From a virus: 39,889 nucleotides of DNA. Positions within the stretch are counted from its first letter, which is position 1. Every line of letters begins with the position of its first letter. The notes under the pieces were generated by a model. The model worked only from the letters and a program-made list of their open reading frames with translations, searched no databases and was not told the DNA's origin. Of the stretch, positions 8,500 through 17,386 are shown in pieces. Location: positions 1-39,889 of the IMG/VR virus record IMGVR_UViG_3300032073_000071, one strand, 5' to 3'. A program made the position numbers and the translations under genes.

Positions 8500-10644
8500 A
8501 TGGCTTTAACCAAAATATCAACCGATACTATAGATCTTAGCGCGGATACAAATGCGTTAAAGATGCCTAAAGGTACTACAGCTGAAAGACAAATAGAATA
8601 TTTAGTTGTTGCTGGTGGTGGCGGAGGTGCTGGTAATTCTTCTGGTGGCGGAGGTGGTGGTGCCGGTGGTTTACTAAGTGGAACTACAGATATGATTGCC
8701 ACTACAAATTTAACTATAACTGTAGGAACTGGAGGGGCAGGTACAATTGGTGAAGGAAGTACCGATGTTGGAGGTAATGGGACTGATTCTGTTTTTGACA
8801 ATATAACAGCTACAGGAGGTGGGGGTGCTGGAAATACAGGTGCTGGAAATAGTGCTAATGGTGGATCTGGCGGTGGTGCTTCAGGAGGAACTGCTGTTAC
8901 CCCTGGAAATGGTATTCCCCCACAAGGAAATAATGGAGGTACAGGTTCTGATCCAAGTGATATTGGTGGTGGTGGCGGAGGCGCCGGAGGAGTTGGTCAA
9001 CCAGGTGGTAGTTTAGGATCTATTCCATCAAGTGGAACATTTACTGGAACTGATGGTCAAGGTGGCGCTGCTTTATCTAATAGTATAACTGGAACCGCAG
9101 TATTATATGCTGGTGGAGGTGGTGGTGGTGTTTGTGATTTTGTTTATAATGTTGGTACTCCTGCTACTACTGGTCTTGGAGGTGCTGGAGTTGCTGGAAC
9201 TGGAGGAAATGGTGGTCAAAGTGATGGGTCTACTACAGCTGCTGTTAATGGGGGTAATGGAACTGCTAACACTGGAGGTGGTGGTGGTGGTGGTTCAAGA
9301 AGTGCTAGTGGATCATGTAATGGAGGTGATGGAGGTTCTGGTATAGTTATTTTAAGATATGCATCTAAGTATACTTTAGTTGCCAGTGCAGGATTAACAA
9401 CTGGAGTTTTAAATGGAACTGTTGGAGATGATAAATATACAACTTTTACTGCAGGAACGGGAACAATTAGTGGCCTTAATTTGGATATTGCTATAGGTAC
9501 TATGAGAGAAAATACTACAACCGGTAACATGGAAATATATACTGGCGCTAAAGGTTGGAGAGCTTTACAACAAACTGGGCAAGATGCAGGTGTGGTAGCA
9601 TCAAATGGTTTTGGTACAGCATTATATACTGGAAATGGAGGAGCAGATAATATAAATTTAAATTTTCAACCCGATTTAATTTGGATAAAAGGTAGAGATA
9701 CAAACGGAAAATTTAATGCTGTATATGATTCTGTAAGAGGTGCTACAAATATGATTTCAACTAACTCAACAGATTATGGTAGTTGGAATCCTTATGGAAG
9801 TGTAACGCCTACTGCTAGCGGTTTTGAAATAGGTTCAGCTTCTGCTGGTGATGTAAATGCTAGTGGAGAAGAATATGTTTCGTGGTCATGGAAAGCTGGT
9901 GGAAATTCTAATACTTTTAATATAGATGGTGTAGGTTATGCAACAGCTGCTGCAGCAGGAATGAATGCAGGTAGTATTTCACCTAATGCATGTTCAGTTA
10001 GCACAGAGTATGGGTTTTCTATTACTAAGTATGACTCTGGAATTTGTGGTACATCAAATCCTCCCTGTTTTAATTGGTCTCATGGTTTAAATCAAGAACC
10101 TGATTTTGTAACAAATAAAATGCTTAATTATAGTTATGGATGGGATAGTATATTTAAACCAGCAGGTTATAGTGGAGGTTCAAATACCGGTGGTTGGCAA
10201 TATCTTCAATTAAATACCACCGCAGCAATGGCTTCTAGTCCTCATTACTCCGCAGATAGTACATTAATATATGAAACTATGAGTTCTGGTGCTAGTTATC
10301 CTTTAGTTACATATGCTTGGCATTCAGTTCCAGGTTATTCACTAATAGGAAGTTATACTGGAACAGGTAGTGCTACTGACTCACCGAAAATTTATACAGG
10401 CTTTGAACCGGCATGGTTAATGACAAAACCGGTTTCTACAACTGGATGGTGGTATATATTTGATAATAAAAGAAGTACGAACAATCCAAGAGATATAATA
10501 TTAGGTGCTAATTCATCTGATTCAGAATATACTAGTTCTAATTATGATGTTAATTTTTATAACGATGGTTTTCAATATAGAAATAGTACTATATGTTGTA
10601 ATGATGCTGGGGTTGAATATTTATTCATGTGTTTTGCATCTTAA
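8500..10644 (+). CDS. Glycine-rich adhesin with DUF7483-like C-terminus (714 aa)
   Basis: The N-terminus MALTKISTDTIDLSADTNAL is a second kind of attachment module shared with the next two genes. Residues about 33-287 form a glycine-rich domain beginning EYLVVAGGGGGAG and ending GSGIVILRYASKY, the usual borders of phage Gly-rich adhesin domains, which probably form stacked polyglycine helices. A linker with GTMRENTTTGNMEIYTGAKG follows. From about residue 376 (GADNINLNFQPDLIWIKGR) to the end it resembles the DUF7483 domain found in many phage fibres. The C-terminus has a Cys-Cys pair (STICCNDAG). Gly-rich runs create long false frames in other phases. Confidence 0.8.
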   Translation: MALTKISTDTIDLSADTNALKMPKGTTAERQIEYLVVAGGGGGAGNSSGGGGGGAGGLLSGTTDMIATTNLTITVGTGGAGTIGEGSTDVGGNGTDSVFDNITATGGGGAGNTGAGNSANGGSGGGASGGTAVTPGNGIPPQGNNGGTGSDPSDIGGGGGGAGGVGQPGGSLGSIPSSGTFTGTDGQGGAALSNSITGTAVLYAGGGGGGVCDFVYNVGTPATTGLGGAGVAGTGGNGGQSDGSTTAAVNGGNGTANTGGGGGGGSRSASGSCNGGDGGSGIVILRYASKYTLVASAGLTTGVLNGTVGDDKYTTFTAGTGTISGLNLDIAIGTMRENTTTGNMEIYTGAKGWRALQQTGQDAGVVASNGFGTALYTGNGGADNINLNFQPDLIWIKGRDTNGKFNAVYDSVRGATNMISTNSTDYGSWNPYGSVTPTASGFEIGSASAGDVNASGEEYVSWSWKAGGNSNTFNIDGVGYATAAAAGMNAGSISPNACSVSTEYGFSITKYDSGICGTSNPPCFNWSHGLNQEPDFVTNKMLNYSYGWDSIFKPAGYSGGSNTGGWQYLQLNTTAAMASSPHYSADSTLIYETMSSGASYPLVTYAWHSVPGYSLIGSYTGTGSATDSPKIYTGFEPAWLMTKPVSTTGWWYIFDNKRSTNNPRDIILGANSSDSEYTSSNYDVNFYNDGFQYRNSTICCNDAGVEYLFMCFAS

Positions 10645-10654
10645 ATAATAAAAT

Positions 10655-13204
10655 ATGGCGATAACAAAAGTAATTAACGATCTTGCCGATTTAAATCAAT
10701 TAGGTTCTACCAACGCTTTAAAAGGATGTGCTGGTACAACTGCTCAGCAACCAGTAGTTTCTTCATCTATTGAATATGTAATCGTTGGAGGAGGCGGTGG
10801 AGGTGGTACTAATGGTTCAGCTACCGGTGATGGTCTTGGTGGTGGTGGTGCTGGGGGTTATGTTACGGGTACAACTACAGTTTATCATGGAACACCTACT
10901 GTTCTTACCGTAGGAGATGGTGGTAACGGTGGTACAACAACTAATGGTTATGATGGAATAAACGGTGATGATTCCGGGTTTAATGGTATTAGAGCTATCG
11001 GTGGCGGTGGCGGTGGTGCTGGAACAGGGTTTGGTATAGATGGAGGTTCTGGTGGTGGAGGTGGAAGAAATGGCGGTGCTGCAGGAAGTTCTTTAAATAG
11101 TCAAGGAAATGCTGGTGGAACTGGCGGAACTGGAAGTACATATTATAATTCTACTGGTGCTGGTGGTGGTGGTAGTGGTGAACCATTCTTAGACACTAAT
11201 GGAACGGGTGGTAACGGAGCAAATAGTCCCTCAGGTAATGGTGGATCTGGAGGTTCTGGTACAAATATAAATGGATTTATAGATTATACTAATGCAACCA
11301 CAGCAGGTATAGGGGATATATCGGGAACTGATGTATATATTTCTGGTGGTGGCGGTGGTGGTGCTTATAGTGGTACTAAAGGAACTGGAGGAGATGGCGG
11401 TGGCGGTGCTGGTGGTCAATCAGGAACTACTGCTACAAGTGGAAGTGATAATACTGGTGGTGGCGGTGGTGGAGATGGTAATGCTGAATCGCTTGGTGGA
11501 GGTGGAGGATCTGGTGTTGTAATTTTACAATATGATAATAACGAAGTAACTGGATATACAATTACAGGGTCATTAGTTGGAGGTGTAAATACCGCGGATA
11601 ATTCTGCTGTCGTAGATTTTCCCGCAGGAGCAGGATGCCAAGCTTTATATCAATTTGAGAATAATACAAATGATTCAAGTAGTAATAGCTATAATCCAAC
11701 TTCTGAGGCTAATACAAGTTTTCCAACATCATCTCCTGCTCCAAAATTTGGTACTTATTCTTTATCTCTTAATGGTTCAACTACTTATGTTAATGGCATT
11801 CCCTCAGGATTAACGACTAAAATAAGGACAGCTGGACAATTTAGTATTTCTGTCTGGATAAATCCAAAAACTAGACCATCGGGAAGTGGATATTCTGGAG
11901 GAGATAACTTTATTAAGCTTCTAGATGATATTTATCTATCAATTTTTCTTGATAAAGAGTTAACATTAAATTATTCGGTAATTCCTAGTCCAGGCGTATA
12001 TATTGAATCTCCACAAACTACGTCTGTAAGAAGAATTAATTTAAATGAATGGTCTCATATATGTCTTACAGGAAGTGCTACTAATGGTATAAAGTTTTAT
12101 ATAAACGGACAACAAGAAACATATAATCCTTCTTGGCCTGGAACATTTATTACTTATACTGATAGTAACTATAAAACTAACGGTCTTACGGCTAATTATC
12201 CTAGTTTGCCAGGAAATCCTACTAAAGTATTAGATGGTAATTTAGATAATCTTAGAGTTTATGATAATGAACTAACAGCTTCACAAGTGTTAGAACTTAC
12301 TAACACTAATTTAACAACTAAATTTGTAGACAGTCCAACTGTTGGTACTGATACATTAGTATTTAAAGGAGGAACAGGAAATATATCCTTTGAAAATAGT
12401 GGACCTCCAGGAGGAGAAATAGGTATGTTAAGGTACAATAGTACTTTAGGTCAAATGGAACATTTTAATTCCGGTGGTTGGAAAGATTTTACTGATTGCA
12501 CAACTTCTGTATGTAATTATCCTACTACAGCTCGATGTTTATACACATTTGACGGAAATATTATAGATTCGTGTGGAAATACAACACCTGATCTTATTCA
12601 AAATATTTATTATAATTCCACAGGAAAATTTGATCAACGAGGATGGACTGCACTTGGAACATCCAGTTCTTTAGGTTATAGTAAACTTGGTTGGTCTTCC
12701 GGATTAGGAGTTAATTATAATACTTCAGATTTTAGTATTTCTTTATGGTTAAAACAAGATTCTTATGCAAGTTATAGTGCGTGTAGTAGTAATCCTTTAT
12801 GTTATGGATATATATGGTCAGGATGGTCAAATTCATATTGGACATTAGCTACAGATCACCAACTCGCAGGTAATACAATAGCATGGAAAAGTTGGGGACC
12901 TGGAGCAGGACAAATTCAAACAGCTGAAAGTGGAATAGTAGATTTAAATACGTGGTATCATATTGTAGCTACAAGAAGTACAACAGATGGTATCCAATTA
13001 TGGTTAAATAATCAACTAGTTGCTAGTGTAAGTGGATCATTTACCGCAGGAACAGCGTCGGTTTATGATATGATGGGAGGGTATGGAGATACAGGTTATA
13101 CTAGACAAGGATTGAATGGGTCGATTAGTCAATTTAGACTTTTTGAATCTGTATTAACTTCAACTCAGATATCACAATTATATAATGAAATTTCATGTCC
13201 TTAA
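10655..13204 (+). CDS. Glycine-rich adhesin with two LamG-type domains (849 aa)
   Basis: It starts MAITKVINDLADLNQLG, followed by a Gly-rich domain (about residues 38-292, from IEYVIVGGGGGGG to GSGVVILQYDNN). Two LamG/concanavalin-like modules follow, at about 326-550 and 626-849, each with the typical sequence LYQFENNTND or LYTFDGN, then FSISVWI or FSISLWL, W(S/Y)HI and YDNELTASQ-like endings. Between them lies a linker module (GMLRYNSTLGQMEHFNSGGW, then CNYPT) also present in the next gene. LamG modules usually bind glycans, so this is probably a carbohydrate-binding host-recognition protein. No catalytic residues are apparent. Confidence 0.8.
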   Translation: MAITKVINDLADLNQLGSTNALKGCAGTTAQQPVVSSSIEYVIVGGGGGGGTNGSATGDGLGGGGAGGYVTGTTTVYHGTPTVLTVGDGGNGGTTTNGYDGINGDDSGFNGIRAIGGGGGGAGTGFGIDGGSGGGGGRNGGAAGSSLNSQGNAGGTGGTGSTYYNSTGAGGGGSGEPFLDTNGTGGNGANSPSGNGGSGGSGTNINGFIDYTNATTAGIGDISGTDVYISGGGGGGAYSGTKGTGGDGGGGAGGQSGTTATSGSDNTGGGGGGDGNAESLGGGGGSGVVILQYDNNEVTGYTITGSLVGGVNTADNSAVVDFPAGAGCQALYQFENNTNDSSSNSYNPTSEANTSFPTSSPAPKFGTYSLSLNGSTTYVNGIPSGLTTKIRTAGQFSISVWINPKTRPSGSGYSGGDNFIKLLDDIYLSIFLDKELTLNYSVIPSPGVYIESPQTTSVRRINLNEWSHICLTGSATNGIKFYINGQQETYNPSWPGTFITYTDSNYKTNGLTANYPSLPGNPTKVLDGNLDNLRVYDNELTASQVLELTNTNLTTKFVDSPTVGTDTLVFKGGTGNISFENSGPPGGEIGMLRYNSTLGQMEHFNSGGWKDFTDCTTSVCNYPTTARCLYTFDGNIIDSCGNTTPDLIQNIYYNSTGKFDQRGWTALGTSSSLGYSKLGWSSGLGVNYNTSDFSISLWLKQDSYASYSACSSNPLCYGYIWSGWSNSYWTLATDHQLAGNTIAWKSWGPGAGQIQTAESGIVDLNTWYHIVATRSTTDGIQLWLNNQLVASVSGSFTAGTASVYDMMGGYGDTGYTRQGLNGSISQFRLFESVLTSTQISQLYNEISCP

Positions 13205-13214
13205 TTAATATAAT

Positions 13215-14753
13215 ATGTCACTAACAAAGATAACAACACCAGAACTTTTAGATTTTCCAAATGACACTACAACAAGTATTAATACATCTGGTACTGTAAT
13301 ACCTACAGGCTATATAGCTTCATGTACATTTCCGGATACTGCTAGTAATGTAGCTTTATATACTATGTTTCTTTCGGGTAATGATTCATGTAGTGGTTCA
13401 TTAAATTTAACAAATAATAATGGGGTACCATTTGTTGCTAATTCGCCTTTTGGTGGTGTATCCTTTTCTGCTGATTTTGATCCCGCAGCATCTCCTAGTG
13501 AATATTTAAGTATTACATCTGGTTTAGGATCCGTACAAGACAGAACTAGATCTTTATGGATTTACTTAGACGCTATACCTAGTGTTTTTGCAACAGTTTT
13601 ATATATTGGTTATGCTGGACTTCCTAATCAAAACTATGAAGTGTTAAGCGTTAGTTCTGCTACTACAGGACACGTAAGATTTCAATCAAGATATAGTACT
13701 AGTACTGATGCTGCTATAGAAAGTTTAAGCGCATTAAGTACAAGTACTTGGTATCATGTTGCTTGGGTTTATCAAGGTGCTTCAATTTATTTATATATAG
13801 ATGGAGTTTTACAAGGTTCTACAACAAACACTGTAACAGATACTAGTAGTTATCCCGCTTTTTTTGGGGCTTGGCACGACGGAGATACTCAATTTGATGG
13901 ACAAATAGCTCAAGCGAGGTTTTATAATCAAGCTTTAACTAGCGATCAGATAGTTGATTTATATAATGAAACTAAAACTATAGATTATAGGCCTACAACT
14001 AGTTTAAATGCAGGTGAATTTAGATATAATGAACAATTAGGGTATGTAGAATACTATGATGGTAGTATTTGGCGCCAAATAGCAGATGAATATATAACTG
14101 GTCAACCTACTACTTGTATATGTAACTATCCTACTCAAGGAGTTTCCTTGTATGAATTTCAAGATAATGCTAATGATGTTTGCGGATTTTATCCTTTAAC
14201 AGAAGTTGGAAGTCCTTCATATGTAACTGGTAAATTTGGTAAAGCAATACAGTTTAATGGAACTTCTCAAGGCGTTACAAGTACATCTGCAGTAATTCCT
14301 AATCCAGCAACAACTATTTCCTTGTGGTATAATGGAAACGGTACAGCTTTAACTGAATTTTATATTATTGGAGCAGGTGTTGGTGGTGGAAGTTATGGGC
14401 TTGATATACATTATTATGATTCAGGTTTTTGGGCTGGGGTGGTAGATGGAGGTAGTTTTGAAGGAGTTGGTGGTGGAGTAACTACAGTTAATACAAGTAC
14501 TTGGTATCATCTGGCTTTAACATGGGATGGATCAACAACAACAAATTCTCTGAAACTTTATTTAAATGGTGCTTTAGAAACTAATATTACTCCTACTGTT
14601 GCAGCTTCTAGTCTTACTTATAGTTCTTTTGGAATTGGAAAAACCGCAACAGCAACTTATGCCCCCGGAATAGTAGATCAAGTAAGAATATTTGATAGTG
14701 TTCTTACGCCTACGCAAATAACAGAATTATATAATGAAGTAATATGTAATTAA
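13215..14753 (+). CDS. Adhesin with two LamG-type domains (512 aa)
   Basis: It begins MSLTKITTPELLDFPNDTTT, related to the N-termini of the two preceding genes but with no Gly-rich domain. LamG-like domain 1 spans about residues 38-255 (VALYTMFLSGNDSC, RSLWIYLD, STWYHVAWVYQG, ARFYNQALTSDQIVDLYNE). A linker (GEFRYNEQLGYVEYYDGSIW, then CICNYPT) follows, then LamG-like domain 2 at about 306-512 (SLYEFQDNANDVCG, TISLWYNG, STWYHLALTWDG, FDSVLTPTQITELYNE). Glycan binding on the host surface is expected from the fold. It is the last gene of the adhesin block; 77 bases separate it from the next gene. Confidence 0.8.
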   Translation: MSLTKITTPELLDFPNDTTTSINTSGTVIPTGYIASCTFPDTASNVALYTMFLSGNDSCSGSLNLTNNNGVPFVANSPFGGVSFSADFDPAASPSEYLSITSGLGSVQDRTRSLWIYLDAIPSVFATVLYIGYAGLPNQNYEVLSVSSATTGHVRFQSRYSTSTDAAIESLSALSTSTWYHVAWVYQGASIYLYIDGVLQGSTTNTVTDTSSYPAFFGAWHDGDTQFDGQIAQARFYNQALTSDQIVDLYNETKTIDYRPTTSLNAGEFRYNEQLGYVEYYDGSIWRQIADEYITGQPTTCICNYPTQGVSLYEFQDNANDVCGFYPLTEVGSPSYVTGKFGKAIQFNGTSQGVTSTSAVIPNPATTISLWYNGNGTALTEFYIIGAGVGGGSYGLDIHYYDSGFWAGVVDGGSFEGVGGGVTTVNTSTWYHLALTWDGSTTTNSLKLYLNGALETNITPTVAASSLTYSSFGIGKTATATYAPGIVDQVRIFDSVLTPTQITELYNEVICN

Positions 14754-14830
14754 AAATTCACTTAAAAACCAAGAAAAACAAGTAACTATATATTTATAAA
14801 CCTAATGTCAAACAATTAAAACCAAAACCA
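14754..14830 (+). promoter_or_regulatory. Candidate promoter and A/C-rich leader
   Basis: The gap before the chaperonin cluster contains TATAAACCTAA at 14795-14805, matching TATAAATCTAA at 19186-19196 at 10 of 11 positions. Both are followed by a leader rich in A and C ending in runs of AAAACC/CCAAT before the ATG, with no Shine-Dalgarno. CCTAATGTCA (14801-14810) also occurs in the divergent region near 1060. This is consistent with a new transcription start for the chaperonin genes. No matching -35 element is clear. Confidence 0.35.
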
Positions 14831-15118
14831 ATGACACTATTTTACCAGACTCATTCGTGGAGTAGTCAACCACAAATTTCAGAAAAAACCCAAAACCTTT
14901 GGAAGCATATTGCTCAAAAGAAAAATTGGCGGATAACCCAATTACCTAATGGTTTTTATCAAACTGAATACCAAGATCCCGAAGCTCAAGAGTGGATGGA
15001 TGTAACCCGTAGAGAAACACTTGAAGGTGCTGAAGAAGCTGTAATAGCTTCTGTAAAGCATTACGAGAAAAAAATAGAGTTCTTAAACGGTCCAAAAGTC
15101 GTTAAGACCTTTAAATAA
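14831..15118 (+). CDS. Conserved hypothetical phage protein (95 aa)
   Basis: A small soluble, Trp/Gln-rich protein starting MTLFYQTHSWSSQPQISEK. The middle (NGFYQTEYQDPEAQEWMDV) is followed by TRRETLEGAEEAVIASVKHY and a C-terminal GPKVVKTFK. I believe similar short proteins occur in other phages, but no function is known to me. There is no membrane segment or cysteine. Its position 27 bases ahead of GroEL, behind a candidate promoter, places it as the first gene of the chaperonin transcript. A DNA-binding or assembly-helper role would be guesswork. Confidence 0.7.
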   Translation: MTLFYQTHSWSSQPQISEKTQNLWKHIAQKKNWRITQLPNGFYQTEYQDPEAQEWMDVTRRETLEGAEEAVIASVKHYEKKIEFLNGPKVVKTFK

Positions 15119-15145
15119 AATAAATCAAATCAAATTTAATCTAAT

Positions 15146-16696
15146 ATGTCAGACTTAATAGTCAAAAATCTTAATTTTGGGCAAGAAGCCCAAAGTCAAG
15201 TATTTAAAGGAATCGATAAACTCACACAAGCTGTTAGCTCTACTTTAGGGGCTAGTGGCAAGTGTGTTTTACTAGAAGATGATAAAGGAACTCCTGTTAT
15301 TACTAAAGATGGTGTTACTGTTGCTAATTCAATTGTTTTATTAGATCCTGTAGAAAATATGGGGGCTACTCTTTTAAAAGAAGCAGCAAGAAAAACAGTT
15401 TCCGAAGCAGGTGATGGCACTACAACAGCAACAATACTTGCTCATGCTATATTAGAAGAAGCTAAAGATATTAATATTAATTCAAGAGAATTAAAAGAAG
15501 GTATTCAAAGTGCTGTTAAAAAAGTAATTAAATATTTAGAAAAAATAGCTATTCCAGTAAAAGGAGATATGATTGATCAAATAGCTACAATTTCAACTAA
15601 TAATGATGCTAAGCTAGGAAAAATTATCGGGGATGCATTTAGATCTGTTGGTGAAACAGGCGTAGTAATGATGGAACATTCTTCCTTACCGGAAACAGAA
15701 GTTGAATTAGTTGACGGTGTACAATATGAAAAAGGATTGACAAATCCGCATTTTATTACTAATAAAGCAAAAAAGACCGCAGAACTAGAAAACCCCGCAG
15801 TATTACTTATAGAATCTCCAGTAGAAAATATAAGACAAATTCAATCAGTATTAGAGTATGTTATAAAGAATAATACACCTTTACTTATAATAGCAGATGT
15901 AGAAGCTCCTGTTATGGCTACACTTGCTATGAACAAAACAAAGGGTAATATAAAAATAAATATTATAAATGCCCCTACATTTGGAGTTAACAAAAGAGAA
16001 ACTTTAGATGATTTAGCAATGCTTACCGGGGCTACTGTCATAAATGAAGATCTTGGTGATGATATGGATTTAATACAACCTGAATTATTAGGTAGTTGTT
16101 TAAAATCTATAACTGATGAAAAAGATACGATTTTACAAGTTGAAGAGCAGAGTGAAACGGTTTTAAATACAATAGAAACTGTTAAAGAAGAATTAGCCAA
16201 TAAACCTAATCCAGCTCATTTAATAAGACTTGAGAAAAGATTAGCTAGATTATCAGCAAAAATTGCAATAGTAAAAGTTGGGGCAAATTCTGATATAGAA
16301 CTAAAAGAAAAATCGGATAGAATAGAAGATGCTATTTGTGCGACAAAAGCCGCTATAAAAGAAGGAATTGTTCCAGGAGGTGGAATAGCGTTATTAAACG
16401 CGGCAACTAATATAAAAGAAAATAATAAAGCAGAAGAAGTATTAACAAAAGCAATTTTATCACCGTTTACAACTATTTTAGATAATGCGGGTATTAAAGT
16501 TAAACTTCCTACTGAAACAGGAATTGGGATAAATGTAGTAAGCGGTAAAGAAGTAAATATGCAAAAGGCTGGTATTATTGATCCATTACTGGTTACTAAA
16601 AGTGCCCTTATAAACGCCGCTTCAGTAGCTACTACAATATTGTCGACAGATTGTGTAATCAATAATTTAAGAATTGATGAAAGCAATAGGAAATAA
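15146..16696 (+). CDS. groEL: Chaperonin GroEL (phage-encoded, 516 aa)
   Basis: A clear group I chaperonin large subunit. The ATP-site motifs are present: KDGVTVA at 54-60, GDGTTTAT at 89-96, D395 in RIEDAICAT (equivalent to E. coli D398) and GIVPGGG at 407-413. The apical domain is recognisable (NNTPLLIIADVE about 242-253, then INIINAPTFGVNKRETL). At 516 residues it is shorter than the 548 of E. coli, and the C-terminal Gly-Met repeat tail is missing. It should form a double-ring ATP-driven folding cage with the GroES encoded next, whose ATG overlaps its 3' end by 20 bases. By analogy with other phages, capsid or tail proteins are likely clients. Confidence 0.95.
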   Translation: MSDLIVKNLNFGQEAQSQVFKGIDKLTQAVSSTLGASGKCVLLEDDKGTPVITKDGVTVANSIVLLDPVENMGATLLKEAARKTVSEAGDGTTTATILAHAILEEAKDININSRELKEGIQSAVKKVIKYLEKIAIPVKGDMIDQIATISTNNDAKLGKIIGDAFRSVGETGVVMMEHSSLPETEVELVDGVQYEKGLTNPHFITNKAKKTAELENPAVLLIESPVENIRQIQSVLEYVIKNNTPLLIIADVEAPVMATLAMNKTKGNIKINIINAPTFGVNKRETLDDLAMLTGATVINEDLGDDMDLIQPELLGSCLKSITDEKDTILQVEEQSETVLNTIETVKEELANKPNPAHLIRLEKRLARLSAKIAIVKVGANSDIELKEKSDRIEDAICATKAAIKEGIVPGGGIALLNAATNIKENNKAEEVLTKAILSPFTTILDNAGIKVKLPTETGIGINVVSGKEVNMQKAGIIDPLLVTKSALINAASVATTILSTDCVINNLRIDESNRK

Positions 16697-16937
16697 TATT
16701 ATTATAAAACCTGAAAAAGTATCTACACAAAAAACTAAAGGTGGATTGCTTATAATAGAAAAAGATAGAGAAGATATTAGATATCAACAAGGAACGATTG
16801 TTTCAGTAAGTAATGAAATAAAATTTCTTAAAGAAAAAGACGTAATATTTTACGATAAGCATGCTGGGCATGGAATTGAATTTAATAAAGAAAAATTTAC
16901 TATAATTAAAATACAAGATGTTGTTGTGGTTTTATGA
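16677..16937 (+). CDS. groES: Co-chaperonin GroES (86 aa)
   Basis: A small protein starting MKAIGNNIIIKPEKVSTQKT, with the GroES layout: an N-terminal strand with IIIKPE, a mobile-loop region around KTKGGLLIIEK, then QGTIVSVSNE, a KEKDVIFYDKHAG segment like the GDxVxFxxxxG of GroES, and a C-terminal IIKIQDVVVVL. A TTG three bases upstream would add one Met; the ATG at 16677 is preferred. It overlaps the end of groEL by 20 bases and shares ATGA with the next gene, so the three are coupled. It is shorter than the 97 residues of E. coli GroES. It should cap the GroEL ring. Confidence 0.85.
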   Translation: MKAIGNNIIIKPEKVSTQKTKGGLLIIEKDREDIRYQQGTIVSVSNEIKFLKEKDVIFYDKHAGHGIEFNKEKFTIIKIQDVVVVL

Positions 16938-17386
16938 GAAAATTAAACGCAGCAGATATAAAAAAATTAAATTTATTAAAACATTATCGATTAATAAGAA
17001 AGTGGGCTTGTAGAAATAATAATTTAAATGATGCCGATTTAGAATTACTTATTTATTTTGATTGTATGGAGTTATTTACTAAGCAAGACTTTAAAGTCGG
17101 TACTTATGCATATAGTTGGGACAACAGACGCTGGAACAAAATGATAAAAAACAACTGGATTGTGGTTTGGAGAAATCGAAACAGAACAAGTCAAAAGTAT
17201 AATATCTATAAAGTTTCTTTCAAGTGTAAACAACTAATTGCTAGAATGTACCGAATTATGCTAGGAGAAGAAGATGTTCCCACAAGTAAAAGAAGAAATT
17301 CAATTATGCATGGAAAAACTTATACAGATAAAGTTTTAATAACAGCTATTAAAAATGTTAACAAAGATAAAAATAGATATGAATAA
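16934..17386 (+). CDS. Winged-helix-like (MarR-like) protein (150 aa)
   Basis: A basic, mostly helical protein. LNLLKHYRLIRKWACRN is followed by DLELLIYFDCMELFTKQDF and then SWDNRRWNKMIKNNWIVVW, RNRNRTSQKYNIYKVS and FKCKQLIARMYRIMLGEE. This order of helices, a recognition-helix-like segment, a basic beta-hairpin (the wing) and a C-terminal helix resembles MarR-type winged-helix proteins; I recall similar unnamed proteins in other phages. It overlaps groES by 4 bases (ATGA) and the next gene by 8. It could be a transcription regulator or a DNA-packaging factor; neither is demonstrated. Confidence 0.6.
   Translation: MRKLNAADIKKLNLLKHYRLIRKWACRNNNLNDADLELLIYFDCMELFTKQDFKVGTYAYSWDNRRWNKMIKNNWIVVWRNRNRTSQKYNIYKVSFKCKQLIARMYRIMLGEEDVPTSKRRNSIMHGKTYTDKVLITAIKNVNKDKNRYE

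Noticed and set aside
8819-9346. Val/Leu-rich frames in and near 8819-9016 and 9107-9346, and similar at 11331-11522
   Set aside because: Frame-shifted readings of the glycine-rich repeats; no independent start context.
8600-11530. CRISPR or tandem DNA repeat array in the GGTGGTGG-rich stretches
   Set aside because: Irregular glycine codon runs in frame within two adhesin genes; no regular repeat-spacer structure.
16216-16686. 156-codon minus-strand frame
   Set aside because: Antisense to groEL, which is certain.
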